Of a stretch of DNA of 64,000 nucleotides, positions 17,677 to 27,125 are shown piece by piece. Under the pieces are notes generated by a model that saw only the letters and a list, made by a program, of their open reading frames with translations, searched no databases and was not told the DNA's origin. This DNA comes from Thermoguttaceae bacterium (GTDB lineage: Bacteria > Planctomycetota > Planctomycetia > Pirellulales > Thermoguttaceae): NCBI GenBank assembly GCA_017434455.1, contig JAFRFG010000016.1:1-64000 (forward strand), written 5' to 3'. Position 1 is the first letter of the stretch. Every line of letters starts with the position of its first letter. A program made the translations under genes and the position numbers.

Positions 17677-19949
17677 TTTTGTGACGGGTTTTTAGGCGCG
17701 CCGCTTTTTTCGACGCGGTACAGACGAACCTTATCAAGCGCGCCGGCGGGGAAAGAGCGCTCCGTCTCTTCCGCGCTCGGGGTGACGCGAGATATAATAC
17801 GCGCTTTTTCCATCGCGGCGATCAGCGCGGGGCTCAGCAGTTCCCCGTCGGTTAAACCGTAGTTCCCCGGGGAGAGGAACCGCTCGATCTCCCGCTGATC
17901 GTAAAGAACAAAGCCGATACCGCGCTCGGCCAATCGATCGCGCAGGGCGGCGGCCTCCCGGCCGGTTAAAGAAAAATTCCCAGGGCCGCCGAGGCCGCGA
18001 AGCCGCCGGGCTGCGCTTTCCGGAAGGACTTCGGCCAGGGGGGAGCGGTTCCAGCAGGTTGAGTAATCGATCGGGACCCGATAGGCAAACGCGCGCGCAT
18101 CGCCGAGGAGCAAAAGGCGGTTTCCGGCCGCCCGGTCGGCGTCGGGAAACTGACCGCCGCGGTCGGCAAGCCAGGCGGACCACTCGCCGCTGCGCAGCGG
18201 GTCACGGGCGAGCTGTTGGGGAGAGACAAAAAGATCGCTGGTCATCACCGCCATCACCGCATTGACGGCCAGGGCGTAAAGGGCGCACAGCAGGATCAGC
18301 GTCCCCACGGCGGCGCGCCGCAGGCGTGCGGCGGTCTCGGCCAGGTTCGCCGAAGCCCGGGCAATGATCAGCGAGACGATCGGGAGAATCGGAACGAGGA
18401 AACGGGTCAGCCGGTGGGTGAAGAAAAACCACAGGAGAACAAACAAAAGCGCGTAGCCCAGCAGCAGGATATCGACCCCCCGCCCGCGGCGCCGGGTAAG
18501 CGACAAGGGCGCCAGGGGCAAAAGAGCCAGCACCGCCGAGGCGGACGGCTCACCGATGAACAGCGCACGGGCCGAGGCGGCCAGCGCCGAGAAGCCAAAG
18601 CCGTGGGGGGAGTGCGCCTGATGCCAGCGCTCTTGGATGGCGGCGCTCCAGCTGCCGGTGCCGTCCCCAAAGAGGGAGACGGCCAGCGGCCAGACGGGAT
18701 TGCCGGCGACGACGGCGTTTTTGAGGTACCAATACCCGCCGAACAACAGCGCGGCGGCGCCGAAGGCGAAAAGGGTTAAAAGCGCCCTTCCCCGGCGTAT
18801 TTTTTTGGGGAAAAACATTGCCGCGGCCAAAAGCGACGCGACGGGAATCAGCACAAAGACCACCCCGGTATATTTGATCGCCGCCGCCCAGCCGGCGAAC
18901 GCGCCGGCCAACAGTACCGGCGCCGGATGCCGGGACGAGTCGCTGAAATAAATCACCGCGGCGTAGAAGGCGGCCAAAAGCGCCAGCCCCAGCAGGCCGT
19001 CGACCAGGCCGAACGAAAAGTTCTCGAAGACCGACGGGAACGCCAGGAAGAGCAGCGCCGCGGTCAGGCCGGTGCGCCGGGCGCCGGAGAAACGCCGGGA
19101 AAACGCGTAAAGCCCCAGCGCCGCCAGAAGCGCCATGGCGCCCAAGAGCATCTTCCCCCGGCAGGTCCCCTCCAAGAGCCGCTCTCCGGCGCACAAGTCT
19201 CCAAGGGCGCCAGAGGAGAGATTCCCCCACCAAAGAAGCATCTCCCCGGCCAGGGGCATATTCATATAGGCGTTGCGCGGGAAAAAACCGATGGAGCCGG
19301 TCCGCGCGATCTCCCGAGCCGCCTCGGCGTGGTACTCCAAGGTATCGTAATCAAACGGCGGCGCGCCGGAGGCGGTCACCAGCAGCAGCGACAAAAGAAC
19401 GATCAAAGCGACGGCGGCGCCGCCGAAAACGCCCAGCTTCTCTTTGGTTTCCGGCAGCCCTTTAATCCCAAGCGGCTTTTCGGCGCGAATCGCGCGCAAA
19501 CAAAACAGCCCTTCACCGACAAGCGCCGCAAGCGCCAAGGCGGCAAAGAGCCAAGAAAGAGGCCCCCAAAGCATCGCCAGCGGGGGCAAGAGCGTCAAAA
19601 CCGCCGTCCCCAAAGTGAGGGAGAAAAAGGCGCGCTCGGCTCTCGACACGGGGGAAAAGCGTATCAGCCGCAGAAGCGCGCTGCCCAGCGCCAGGGCCAA
19701 TATCAGAAACAGCCCCGTGAAGATCCCCGGGGCGACCAGGCGAGTCATGAACCCGTGAAGCGGGGTGGGATCGGTTCGGAAGAGGTCCGAAAAAACCGAA
19801 CCGTCCAGCAGCGGCAAAACGGCGACCGCGGCGCGGCGAATCGGCTCGGAGGTCCCCAGCGGATAGACCGACGCGAAAAAACCGACCGCGCAGGCAACCG
19901 AGGCGGCCACCGGAAGGGAACGCCAAGTCACGCGCGCGGTCGGTTTCAT
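17673..19949 (-). CDS. GT-C type membrane glycosyltransferase or related multi-span protein
   Basis: The 758-residue protein has about a dozen hydrophobic spans and a large C-terminal soluble part. After the first spans, a loop has PPFDYDTLEYHAEAAREI, with acidic residues placed as in GT-C (dolichyl or undecaprenyl phosphate sugar) transferases. A later span-rich block (GWAAAIKYTGVVFVLIPVA) fits that fold. Donor and acceptor are unknown. I chose the ATG at 19949, which has GGGAG five bases upstream, over a TTG at 19961. It lies 48 bp after uxaC in the same direction. Confidence 0.72.
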   Translation of the reverse strand: MKPTARVTWRSLPVAASVACAVGFFASVYPLGTSEPIRRAAVAVLPLLDGSVFSDLFRTDPTPLHGFMTRLVAPGIFTGLFLILALALGSALLRLIRFSPVSRAERAFFSLTLGTAVLTLLPPLAMLWGPLSWLFAALALAALVGEGLFCLRAIRAEKPLGIKGLPETKEKLGVFGGAAVALIVLLSLLLVTASGAPPFDYDTLEYHAEAAREIARTGSIGFFPRNAYMNMPLAGEMLLWWGNLSSGALGDLCAGERLLEGTCRGKMLLGAMALLAALGLYAFSRRFSGARRTGLTAALLFLAFPSVFENFSFGLVDGLLGLALLAAFYAAVIYFSDSSRHPAPVLLAGAFAGWAAAIKYTGVVFVLIPVASLLAAAMFFPKKIRRGRALLTLFAFGAAALLFGGYWYLKNAVVAGNPVWPLAVSLFGDGTGSWSAAIQERWHQAHSPHGFGFSALAASARALFIGEPSASAVLALLPLAPLSLTRRRGRGVDILLLGYALLFVLLWFFFTHRLTRFLVPILPIVSLIIARASANLAETAARLRRAAVGTLILLCALYALAVNAVMAVMTSDLFVSPQQLARDPLRSGEWSAWLADRGGQFPDADRAAGNRLLLLGDARAFAYRVPIDYSTCWNRSPLAEVLPESAARRLRGLGGPGNFSLTGREAAALRDRLAERGIGFVLYDQREIERFLSPGNYGLTDGELLSPALIAAMEKARIISRVTPSAEETERSFPAGALDKVRLYRVEKSGAPKNPSQN

Positions 19950-19997
19950 AGGTTCTCCCAAAAGGGCTTCTGTGTACCGAAAAACTACTTTGGCCCC

Positions 19998-21428
19998 TTA
20001 AAAGCCGAAATAGTTCTCGGCGTTGCGGTGGGCGATATCCTCGACGATCGACCCGATCCAATCGAAGTCGTTCGGCAGAAGCCCCTCTTCCATCTCGCGG
20101 CCGAGCAAATCGCAGAGGATCCGGCGGAAGTACTCGTGGCGGGTGTACGAGAGGAACGAACGGCTGTCGGTCAGCATCCCGACAAAGAGGGAGAGCAGCC
20201 CCATCGTCGAAACGGTCTCCAGCTGCCGGCGCATCCCGTCGAATTGATCGAGGAACCACCACGCCGCGCCATACTGCATCTTCCCGGGGAAGTCGCGCGA
20301 GAAGTTGGCGATCATCGAGGCCAGCGGATAGTTCGAGGCGGGGTTGAGGTTATAGACGATCGTCTTCGGGAGGGCGTCTTCGCCGTCGAGCCGGTCCAGG
20401 AACCGGGACAGCGGCCGCATATACGCCCCGTCCAGGATCGAGTCGCAGCCGGCGTCGGGCCCGACCGCGCGATAGACACGGGTGGAGTTGTCGCGAATCG
20501 CGCCGATATGCAGCTGCATCGTCCAGCGGCGCTGGGCGTGCAGCCGCGCGCAGCGCAGCAGAACGATCGACGAGATCACCCGGGCCTCCTCCGGCGAGAT
20601 CGCGCCGCCGCCAACCAGCGAGGCGAAAGCACTGCCGGCCCGCTCGAAAGAAGCGTTTTCATCGAAGTCAAACAGCGCGAAACCGTGGTCGGCCAGACGT
20701 CCGCCGAGCCGGTGGAACGCCTCGTGCCGGGCGGCCAGCGCGTCGAGAAGGTCGTCCAGGGAACGGATCGACCGGTCGGCCGTGCGGCCCAGCTTTTCCA
20801 GATACGCCTGGTAGGCGCGTGCCCCATCTTCGGTCACCGCGCCTAAGGGGAGCGCCTTATCGGGGCGGAAGGTGGGGAGAACACGGATGCCGAAAAGTCC
20901 CTTTTCGTACTCCTCGGCGAGCCGACGGTGCGCCTCGAGCCGATCGGCCGGATCGTCCGTGGTGCAGACCACCTTTACGTTCATTCGGGTCATTAAACCG
21001 CGGGCCGAAAAGCCGTCGCCGGCCAAAAGCTCGTTGCATCGGTTCCAGATCGACTCGGCGGTATCGCCGCCGAGATAGCGATCGGTGATCCCAAACGGGT
21101 TGGCCAGCTCGAGGATCGTCCAATGAAAGAGGGGATGGCGGATCGTCTTCGGGAAGACGCGCGACCAGGCGAGGAACTTCTCCCAGTCGGAAGAATCGCC
21201 GGTAATGAACCTTTCGGGGACGCCGCAGGAGCGCATCGCCCGCCATTTGTAGTGGTCCCCCCCCAGCCAGATTTGCGCGAGGTTGTCGAAGCGGCGGTCC
21301 TCGGCGATCTCCTTGACCGGAAGATGGCAGTGATAGTCGATGATCGGCTTTCCCTCGGCGTACTCGTGATAGAGCCGGCGGGCCGCCTCGGTTCGAAGGA
21401 GAAAATCGGGGTGGTACAGTCCGCTCAT
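19998..21428 (-). CDS. uxaC: Glucuronate/uronate isomerase
   Basis: UxaC interconverts D-glucuronate with D-fructuronate, or D-galacturonate with D-tagaturonate. The 476 residues show the metal-binding IIDYHCHLP near the start, the MNVKVVCTTDDPADRLEAH block and SFLSYTRHEYFRRILC near the end, all typical. GGAGGGGAGACA precedes the ATG. The start codon overlaps the stop of the larA-like gene by 4 bp (ATGA), so both are probably translated together, in a uronate pathway. Confidence 0.96.
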   Translation of the reverse strand: MSGLYHPDFLLRTEAARRLYHEYAEGKPIIDYHCHLPVKEIAEDRRFDNLAQIWLGGDHYKWRAMRSCGVPERFITGDSSDWEKFLAWSRVFPKTIRHPLFHWTILELANPFGITDRYLGGDTAESIWNRCNELLAGDGFSARGLMTRMNVKVVCTTDDPADRLEAHRRLAEEYEKGLFGIRVLPTFRPDKALPLGAVTEDGARAYQAYLEKLGRTADRSIRSLDDLLDALAARHEAFHRLGGRLADHGFALFDFDENASFERAGSAFASLVGGGAISPEEARVISSIVLLRCARLHAQRRWTMQLHIGAIRDNSTRVYRAVGPDAGCDSILDGAYMRPLSRFLDRLDGEDALPKTIVYNLNPASNYPLASMIANFSRDFPGKMQYGAAWWFLDQFDGMRRQLETVSTMGLLSLFVGMLTDSRSFLSYTRHEYFRRILCDLLGREMEEGLLPNDFDWIGSIVEDIAHRNAENYFGF

Positions 21429-22714
21429 TGTCTCCCCTCCAGTTTCGCCGCGGTGGTCCAAAGCCCGGCGCTGGGGGTACTGATGTAGTACACTTCCTCC
21501 CCGTCGGGCATCGTGTTGAAGCCGTTTTTCATGACGGCGGGGTTATAGCGGGCGAGCATCTGGTTCAGATCGGCGTAATGAAAACCGACCGACTCGACCT
21601 CCTCACGGGAGAGATGCCCCGGGGCGTAGGTGATTTTGAAGCGCCCCTCGGAAGAGCCGTGAATGAGGTGCGCGGTCCCGTGGGTGAGATCCTGGAGAAC
21701 CGGCTCGGTCTTCCAAAGGCGCATAATGTTCTCGGTCCCCGAATAGCCGTAGCGGCGGATCAGCGCGTCGACATCTTCCTGTTCGCCGAAGCGCTTCAGC
21801 CCCGGGGCGATGATCAGCAGCTCGCCGCCGTCGGCCATCGCCATGCGGGTACGATAGATCGCCTTATTGGCGACCCAAGTGCTGTAGAACTCATCCCCCT
21901 GCATCACGGCGACCACCTTTTTCAGCGGCTCGACAATAGTGATATTCTGCCGGCGCGAGGCACGGGCGGCCATAAGGTAGGTATCGACGTCGTCGCCGAC
22001 ATAAACCCCGGTATGCCCGAGGTTCCCCCGCTGATCGTACGCCATCACGACCTCGAAGTAGAAGTCGGGCAGATCGCCGAGATAGTCGTCTTCGGCCTTG
22101 TTATAACATTTTCTCAGCGGAGTGGTCAGGTTCCCGAGGTTGTTCTCGATCCCGCAGCACGCCGCCATCATGTGCGAGGCGCAGATCATCGGCTTGCCCC
22201 CCAAACCGATGAAGTAGTTCTTATTGTGGTTGGCGAAGCCGAGCACCTCGTGCGGAACGATATGCCCGACATTGGCGATCAGATCCCAGCCGCCGTCGAG
22301 CAGCAGCGTGTTGAGCGACACGGGGATGGCCCAGTCGGCTTTGCCGCGGGAGACCTCACGGACAAAGTCGGCGGGAACCTCACCGATCGTGCGGGCCCCG
22401 CCGCGCCAGTCGTGCGCGTGAATCCGCTCCTCGGGAACCGTGCCGAACATCCACTTGTTCTGATCCGGCGTGTGGGGAACGTGCTGTCCGAGGGTCGGAA
22501 TCAGGTGAACCTCCGCCCCCAGATCGGTATAGAAGTGATAGAGTGATTCGGTGATCCAGCCGGCGCCGCTGTGGGCTCGGGTAATATCGGGGGGAAGAAG
22601 CAGAACACGGCGCGGTTTGGGACAGACCCGTTTAAGCGATTCCTCGGCGGCCCGCCGCGCCAAGTCCAAAACCGTCTGACGGTCCAGTTCTCCTTCTTGA
22701 TAAAACCAGGGCAT
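21425..22714 (-). CDS. LarA-family nickel-pincer racemase/epimerase homologue
   Basis: The 429-residue protein matches the lactate racemase LarA family (DUF2088). The start has LLLPPDITRAHSG, like the family DxTR motif. Residues aligning with the nickel-pincer ligands are kept: His78/His81 (LGQHVPHT), His155 (IVPHEV), Lys165 (NHNKNYF) and His181 (CASHMM); the 155-165-181 spacing equals LarA 174-184-200. Relatives act on lactate, malate and gluconate. Because it overlaps uxaC, a sugar-acid C2 epimerase role is inferred. The cofactor genes larB, larC and larE are not in the window. Confidence 0.85.
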   Translation of the reverse strand: MPWFYQEGELDRQTVLDLARRAAEESLKRVCPKPRRVLLLPPDITRAHSGAGWITESLYHFYTDLGAEVHLIPTLGQHVPHTPDQNKWMFGTVPEERIHAHDWRGGARTIGEVPADFVREVSRGKADWAIPVSLNTLLLDGGWDLIANVGHIVPHEVLGFANHNKNYFIGLGGKPMICASHMMAACCGIENNLGNLTTPLRKCYNKAEDDYLGDLPDFYFEVVMAYDQRGNLGHTGVYVGDDVDTYLMAARASRRQNITIVEPLKKVVAVMQGDEFYSTWVANKAIYRTRMAMADGGELLIIAPGLKRFGEQEDVDALIRRYGYSGTENIMRLWKTEPVLQDLTHGTAHLIHGSSEGRFKITYAPGHLSREEVESVGFHYADLNQMLARYNPAVMKNGFNTMPDGEEVYYISTPSAGLWTTAAKLEGRQ

Positions 22715-22773
22715 CTTCTCCTCCCCTGCCGCGCGGCGTCGAGCGCGCGGTGCTGATCGCTTCGAAAAAACGG

Positions 22774-22806
22774 AAAAAGACCGGCTGCCCGGATCGATCA
22801 GCCGGT
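22774..22806 (-). terminator. Terminator downstream of the small conserved gene
   Basis: Read on the minus strand, ACCGGCTG and CAGCCGGT form a stem followed by TCTTTTTCC. It separates the 92-residue gene from the larA-like gene. Confidence 0.75.
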
Positions 22807-22842
22807 CGGTATTTCTTTAAGACAGTTCGGCCGCCCCGCGCG

Positions 22843-23121
22843 CTAGGGGCGCGGCGGTTCTTGAGGACGGGGGGGTCGGGCACCGATCTTGTCGGTCACG
22901 TCCATGATGACGTCGGCCAACTCGGCGGAGGAGACATCGTCGAGCGTCTTCCCTTTGCGCCCCAACTCCTCGTTGACCTTAACCGCGGTCTCCTGCATCA
23001 GCGAGTGCGTCTCTTCGCTGCCCCCCATCAAGGTGAAGTTCTCGCCGCGGGTCAGACGGACCTGGCCGTCTCGATTATCCAGGCCGAGTCCCAGAAGGGC
23101 TTTTTTTATGTTCGGTCTCAT
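22843..23121 (-). CDS. Small conserved protein of unknown function
   Basis: The 92-residue protein has no signal peptide or membrane span. The central part (DNRDGQVRLTRGENF, then LMGGSEETHSLMQETAVK) looks like a conserved domain that I associate with small planctomycete proteins, but I cannot name a function. The C-terminus is Pro/Arg-rich (ARPPRPQEPPRP). Good codon use and flanking terminators on both sides support a real single-gene unit. Confidence 0.7.
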   Translation of the reverse strand: MRPNIKKALLGLGLDNRDGQVRLTRGENFTLMGGSEETHSLMQETAVKVNEELGRKGKTLDDVSSAELADVIMDVTDKIGARPPRPQEPPRP

Positions 23122-23187
23122 CTTCTATCGTTGCCTCGTCTTCCAGTCGTGCGCGGCGGCTTGGGGGGACATAAAAGGTCGACCAAA

Positions 23188-23228
23188 GAAAAAAGGTCTC
23201 CCTCGGTAGATGATACAGCGGGAAACCT
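23188..23228 (-). terminator. Terminator downstream of the FHA gene
   Basis: On the minus strand AGGTTTCCC pairs with GGGAGACCT (one wobble) and is followed by six T. Confidence 0.8.
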
Positions 23229-23284
23229 TTTCTCGTGTTTGACGATGCTCCGGCGCGAAAGGGGCGCGCGGCGCCGGAGGGATT

Positions 23285-23971
23285 TTACTCTTGGAAGAAA
23301 TTCTTCAGCGCGTTGGCCGCGGTGTCCGGATCGGCCTGGAGCGGGGGCGCCACCGGTTTGGGCTCGGGGGCCTTGTGGGTCACCGTGACATCGCTGGGTT
23401 TCGCCGGTTTTTTGCCCGCCTGCGAATCGGGGGTATCGATGAGCTGGCTGAGCACGTCTTCCTCGTCGGAATCGGGAGTCAGACCGAGTTCGGCGAGCTG
23501 ATCGGCCTGGATGGTCTTGGTTCCGGCGGCCGGGTTCGCGTCGTCTTCCATGAGCCAATCGGCCAGGTCGGTCGACGAGGCGCTCGCGGAATCGGCCTTC
23601 GGCGACTGCTCGACCGTGCGGGCCACGAGTTCCTGCATCGTCTCGATCTTCGGCTTTTTCTTTTCCGCCGCCAGGGCGACCGACAGAACGACCTCGAAAT
23701 CGAGCGGGCCGATGATGAGGTGATCGCCGTTTTTGAGCTCTTCCTCAACACTGACACGCTTGCCGTTGACGAAAACGCCGTTTTTGCTCCCCAAATCGCG
23801 AGCGGCGACGTAGCCGTCCTCCGAGAGGATCGCGCAGTGGTAGCGGCTGATCAACTCGCTCTTCGGCTTGAGATGACAATCTTCGGCACGTCCGATGAGA
23901 AAACGAGGGCGATTGATCGGAATCAGCTGCCCTGCCCTAGTACCATTAGTGACCTTTAACTGAACTTGCAT
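23285..23971 (-). CDS. FHA-domain protein
   Basis: The 228-residue protein begins with a forkhead-associated domain (residues 1-100): FLIGRAEDCHL, SRYHCAI and DLGSKNGVFVNG are the phosphothreonine-binding strands. The rest is low-complexity, acidic and Pro/Ala-rich, probably disordered, ending NALKNFFQE. It should bind Thr-phosphorylated partners of Ser/Thr kinases; a kinase gene is at 49538 but not linked. ATG 23971 has GGGGAA just upstream; an ATG at 23989 is an alternative. Confidence 0.9.
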   Translation of the reverse strand: MQVQLKVTNGTRAGQLIPINRPRFLIGRAEDCHLKPKSELISRYHCAILSEDGYVAARDLGSKNGVFVNGKRVSVEEELKNGDHLIIGPLDFEVVLSVALAAEKKKPKIETMQELVARTVEQSPKADSASASSTDLADWLMEDDANPAAGTKTIQADQLAELGLTPDSDEEDVLSQLIDTPDSQAGKKPAKPSDVTVTHKAPEPKPVAPPLQADPDTAANALKNFFQE

Positions 23972-24700
23972 TGGTTCCCCATCAATCATCCGTTTTTTAC
24001 AGAACCGCCACCCGCCCGGGCTCGCGCCGCAGAGCTGCCGCGGCACGGCGCTCTTGCGAACCTTGGCCGACAGTAACGGCTCCCTCCCTTTACCGAAAGC
24101 AGCTGTCAATGGCTGCCCTGGGTCTTACTGCCGACAGTCGATTTTGAGCTGGGACGGCCCGGTCTCTTCAGCGGCGGCTCCATCGGGCCGAGGCGAAAGA
24201 AACCCAAGAACAACGAATGAATGATGACGGAAAACCCGTTCTCAAAATCGTTTATCGACAGACACCCACCCGGCCGCCGGCGCGTGCAAGACAGCGCCCC
24301 TTGGCCGCGAGAATACTCCCAATATATATTATGAATTCTATCGGTTTTTCGACGGCGTGTTCTGGAATCGGGGGCCGTTGGAAGGAATAAACTACCCCGG
24401 TTCCTTAAACCGCGCAATCGAAAGACAAGAGTTATTCTAACAAGTTCGATGGCGTTTTCAAGAATAGACAATAGATTTTTGAGAAATTTTTTGTCTCTCC
24501 CGCGATCCGCGCCGCCTATTATTATTAATGGTTTCAACGGATGTATCGGAAATACGGCGTCTTCCCCCCTTTTTTTCACCGTTTTCCGCCCTTAGGGAAG
24601 CGATCGCCGAGGGATGGATTTCGCGGGCGGATCGTAATGAGGACAGCTCCCCTTTCGGCCGGAAAAACGCTTCCGGGAGCCGGAAACGGGGAGAAGCCGG
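23972..24700. other. Long intergenic stretch without convincing gene
   Basis: About 730 bp divide the divergent FHA and YTV genes here. A minus-strand open frame (24106-24579) has no domain, signal or Shine-Dalgarno support and odd composition, so I do not call it. The stretch becomes richer in A and T toward 24700. It may hold the FHA promoter and a long regulatory zone for the wall protein. Confidence 0.5.
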
Positions 24701-24703
24701 AAT

Positions 24704-24757
24704 AATCGTTATAATCGATACATTTTAACGCAAATCGTTATAATCGTTAAACTTTAA
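24704..24757 (+). repeat. Two 25-bp operator-like direct repeats
   Basis: AATCGTTATAATCG occurs exactly at 24704-24717 and 24733-24746; each is followed by a similar tail ending TTTTAAC or CTTTAAC. The units start 29 bp apart, close to three helical turns, so a protein could bind both on one face. They lie about 60 bp before the first promoter of the YTV protein gene. Confidence 0.6.
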
Positions 24758-24819
24758 CATGTTCCGGCGCCGATCCGGTTTTTTCGGTCGAAAAAGCCAT
24801 TCGGATTTTGAGATTTTTT

Positions 24820-24848
24820 TTGACAGTAACGGTGGTGCCGGTTATTAT
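24820..24848 (+). promoter_or_regulatory. Near-consensus sigma-70 type promoter, distal
   Basis: A perfect TTGACA at 24820-24825 is followed after exactly 17 bp by TATTAT at 24843-24848. It lies about 190 bp before the YTV protein start. Confidence 0.75.
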
Positions 24849-24916
24849 AACTGTAAGAGCATATTGCTCAAAATAGCAAAAAGCCAGGAAAATCCTTTCG
24901 GATTGTGATTATTCCT

Positions 24917-24945
24917 TTGACATTTCCGACGGTCTCTGGTAAGAT
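24917..24945 (+). promoter_or_regulatory. Near-consensus sigma-70 type promoter, proximal
   Basis: A second perfect TTGACA at 24917-24922 is followed after 17 bp by TAAGAT at 24940-24945, with an extended -10 TGG. Two strong tandem promoters fit an abundant structural protein. Confidence 0.78.
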
Positions 24946-25039
24946 GACCGTAATGGTTATTTGGGTAATGCAGATAAAATGGGTAAAAAACTAACTATCC
25001 TGTGTTACAGGTAAGTCAAGTGTATAGGAGCTTTGAATT

Positions 25040-26995
25040 ATGAGAACAAAGTGTTCCAGTCAATGGAAGATCCTGCTGGCCATGCTTGGCGTTGCCGCGC
25101 TGGGGCTCGGGACGATCTCCAGCGTGTCAAAGGCCGGCTGCGGCTGCGGCGGCGGTTCCGCGCCGGCGGTGGCGCAGCCGCGGGTGATCTCGCGTCCGGT
25201 CGTCGCCCAGGCCCCCGTCTACGTGTCGGCACCGGTCTATACCTCCGCGCCGGTCTACAGCGCGCCGGTGGTTCGCTCCGCGGCTCGTCCCTGCAGGGTC
25301 TGCGCCGCCCCGCGAGTGAACTACTCCTGCTCGGCTTGTCCGGCGCCGGTGGTGGTCAGCTGTTCTGCGAGCCGCCCGGTTTCGCGGACCTACCCCGAGA
25401 CCGAGATGCGCGAAGAGGAGGTCACTACCTACGAGACCGTCTGGGATGAGGAGACCCGTTATCGTGAACGAACGGTCACCCGCCAGGTCGCCGAGACTTC
25501 GGTTCGCCAAGAGAAGTACACCGTCTCGAAGCCCGTCTGGGAGACCGTAGAAAGAGAATCGTCCTACGATGTGGTCCGCTACGTTCCCGAGACGACCGAG
25601 AAGGAAGAGGTCCAAACCGTTTGCCGTCCGGTCACCGAGTACGAGGAACGTCAGTATACCGAGACGGTCAATCGTCCCGTCACCGAGACGGTGATGCAGG
25701 AGCGCTGCGTGACGGTCAATCGCCCGGTCACCACCTGCCAGACGCAGATCCGCGACCGCGGCGGCTACGTCACCCGCTACACCCCCGAGCCGCCGAAGGA
25801 ATACACCCGTTTGACGTGGCAAAGGGGCGGGGAATACTTCGATCCGGCCACGGGAACCACAAAGACCCGCCTCCCCGGTCTGTACTGGACCGATCTGCGT
25901 GCCCAGCCGGAGTATCGTCCGCAGCAGGTCTGGCAGCCGAACTTAGTTTCGGAGCAGGTTCAGGTAACCAGCTATGTCCCCGAGACGATTCGCGAGCAGG
26001 TCCCCGTCACGGTCAACCGCGTCATCCAAGAGCAGGTGACCCGCACCGAGCAGGTCCCCGTCACACGGATGGTCTCCGAGCAGATCACCAAGAAGATCCC
26101 GGTGACGACCTACAAGCCGGTCACCGAGCGGGTCGTACAGAAGATCCCCGAGAAGGTCTGCCGGATGGTGACCGAAGAGCGCGTTCGTGACATCCCCGTC
26201 ACCACGTACAAGCCGGTTACCGAAGTGATTCGCGAGCCGTACACCGTCAAGGTGGCCCGCCAGGTCGCTAAGGTGACCAAGGTCCAGCGCCCGGTGACGG
26301 TCTACAAGCAGTATCCGGTCTGCGACAAGTGCGCCAACGCCTCGATGCCGTGCGAGCAGTGCCGCGCCGCCGGACGGGTGATCTCCGGCCCGAACGGCTG
26401 CCCGGTGAACACCGCCAGCGACACGGCCGTCAGTGACACCTCTGTCAGTGACAGCACCGCCGGTGATTCGACCCCGACCCTGGCCGAGGAATCGAGCGTC
26501 AAAAAGCCGGAAAGCCCGGCCGAGACCCCGGCCGCCGAGGCCGGCCAAAGCGCCGCGGTGAGATACCCCGGTCCGGTTCCGGACGATGAAGTCCTCTCGA
26601 CCGAAGATCCGGCCATTCCGCAGGCCGACGCCAAGACCTACAGCGCCGACAATCCGGTGAGCAATGCCGGTTACCAGGGGGACGCGTCGAGCACCGCCCG
26701 TCCGGCCGCGGCCCAGGACGCCGCCTCGCCGAACGAGGCCAAGCCGGTTCCGGTCGAGGTGAAGTATCCGAGCACCCCGGCCCCGCCGCTTCCCGACGCG
26801 AAGAGCGTCTCGCCGTCGAACGACTCCGCCGAGCCGGCCGCTTCGGCTCCCGCCGAGCAGCCCGCTTCCCAGCCGGCGGAGGCCGCCGACGATACCTCGG
26901 CGTTCACCCTCTACGACAGCACGACTCCCGTCGCCGAGACGTCGGTTCGCAAGATCCCGACCCAATCCCCGACCGAGTTCCTTCGAAATCGGTAA
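25040..26995 (+). CDS. YTV-repeat secreted cell-wall protein
   Basis: The 651-residue protein has a signal peptide (about residues 1-32), a Cys/Val/Pro-rich segment with CGCGGG, and from about residue 115 to 435 many copies of short repeats of the YTV/PVT type (QEKYTVSKPVWETVE; TVNRPVTETVM; IPVTTYKPVTERVVQKIP). This matches the YTV domain described from the proteinaceous walls of Rhodopirellula and relatives. Cys pairs (CDKCANA, CEQC) close the domain. The last 200 residues are Pro/Ala/Ser-rich. Two strong promoters and a strong terminator point to high expression. Confidence 0.88.
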   Translation: MRTKCSSQWKILLAMLGVAALGLGTISSVSKAGCGCGGGSAPAVAQPRVISRPVVAQAPVYVSAPVYTSAPVYSAPVVRSAARPCRVCAAPRVNYSCSACPAPVVVSCSASRPVSRTYPETEMREEEVTTYETVWDEETRYRERTVTRQVAETSVRQEKYTVSKPVWETVERESSYDVVRYVPETTEKEEVQTVCRPVTEYEERQYTETVNRPVTETVMQERCVTVNRPVTTCQTQIRDRGGYVTRYTPEPPKEYTRLTWQRGGEYFDPATGTTKTRLPGLYWTDLRAQPEYRPQQVWQPNLVSEQVQVTSYVPETIREQVPVTVNRVIQEQVTRTEQVPVTRMVSEQITKKIPVTTYKPVTERVVQKIPEKVCRMVTEERVRDIPVTTYKPVTEVIREPYTVKVARQVAKVTKVQRPVTVYKQYPVCDKCANASMPCEQCRAAGRVISGPNGCPVNTASDTAVSDTSVSDSTAGDSTPTLAEESSVKKPESPAETPAAEAGQSAAVRYPGPVPDDEVLSTEDPAIPQADAKTYSADNPVSNAGYQGDASSTARPAAAQDAASPNEAKPVPVEVKYPSTPAPPLPDAKSVSPSNDSAEPAASAPAEQPASQPAEAADDTSAFTLYDSTTPVAETSVRKIPTQSPTEFLRNR

Positions 26996-27027
26996 TATCT
27001 TTCCGGCGGACGGATCCTTTGGAAAGG

Positions 27028-27064
27028 AAAGACCTTCGCTTGCAAGAAGCGAAGGTCTTTTTTT
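27028..27064 (+). terminator. Terminator after the YTV protein gene
   Basis: AAAGACCTTCGCTT pairs perfectly with AAGCGAAGGTCTTT and runs into a T-tract. Confidence 0.95.
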
Positions 27065-27125
27065 ACCCCCCGTTTTCCTTAGCCGAAAGGCCCCTGCCGC
27101 GAAGCGAAAGCCCCTTGTTTTTCTC

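Noticed and set aside
18927..20846. A 639-codon plus-strand frame across the glycosyltransferase and uxaC genes
   Set aside because: Composition is dominated by Arg, Gln, Gly and Pro with no domain; both minus-strand genes are well supported.
24106..24579. A 157-codon minus-strand frame in the gap before the YTV gene
   Set aside because: No start signal, no conserved motif and low-quality composition.
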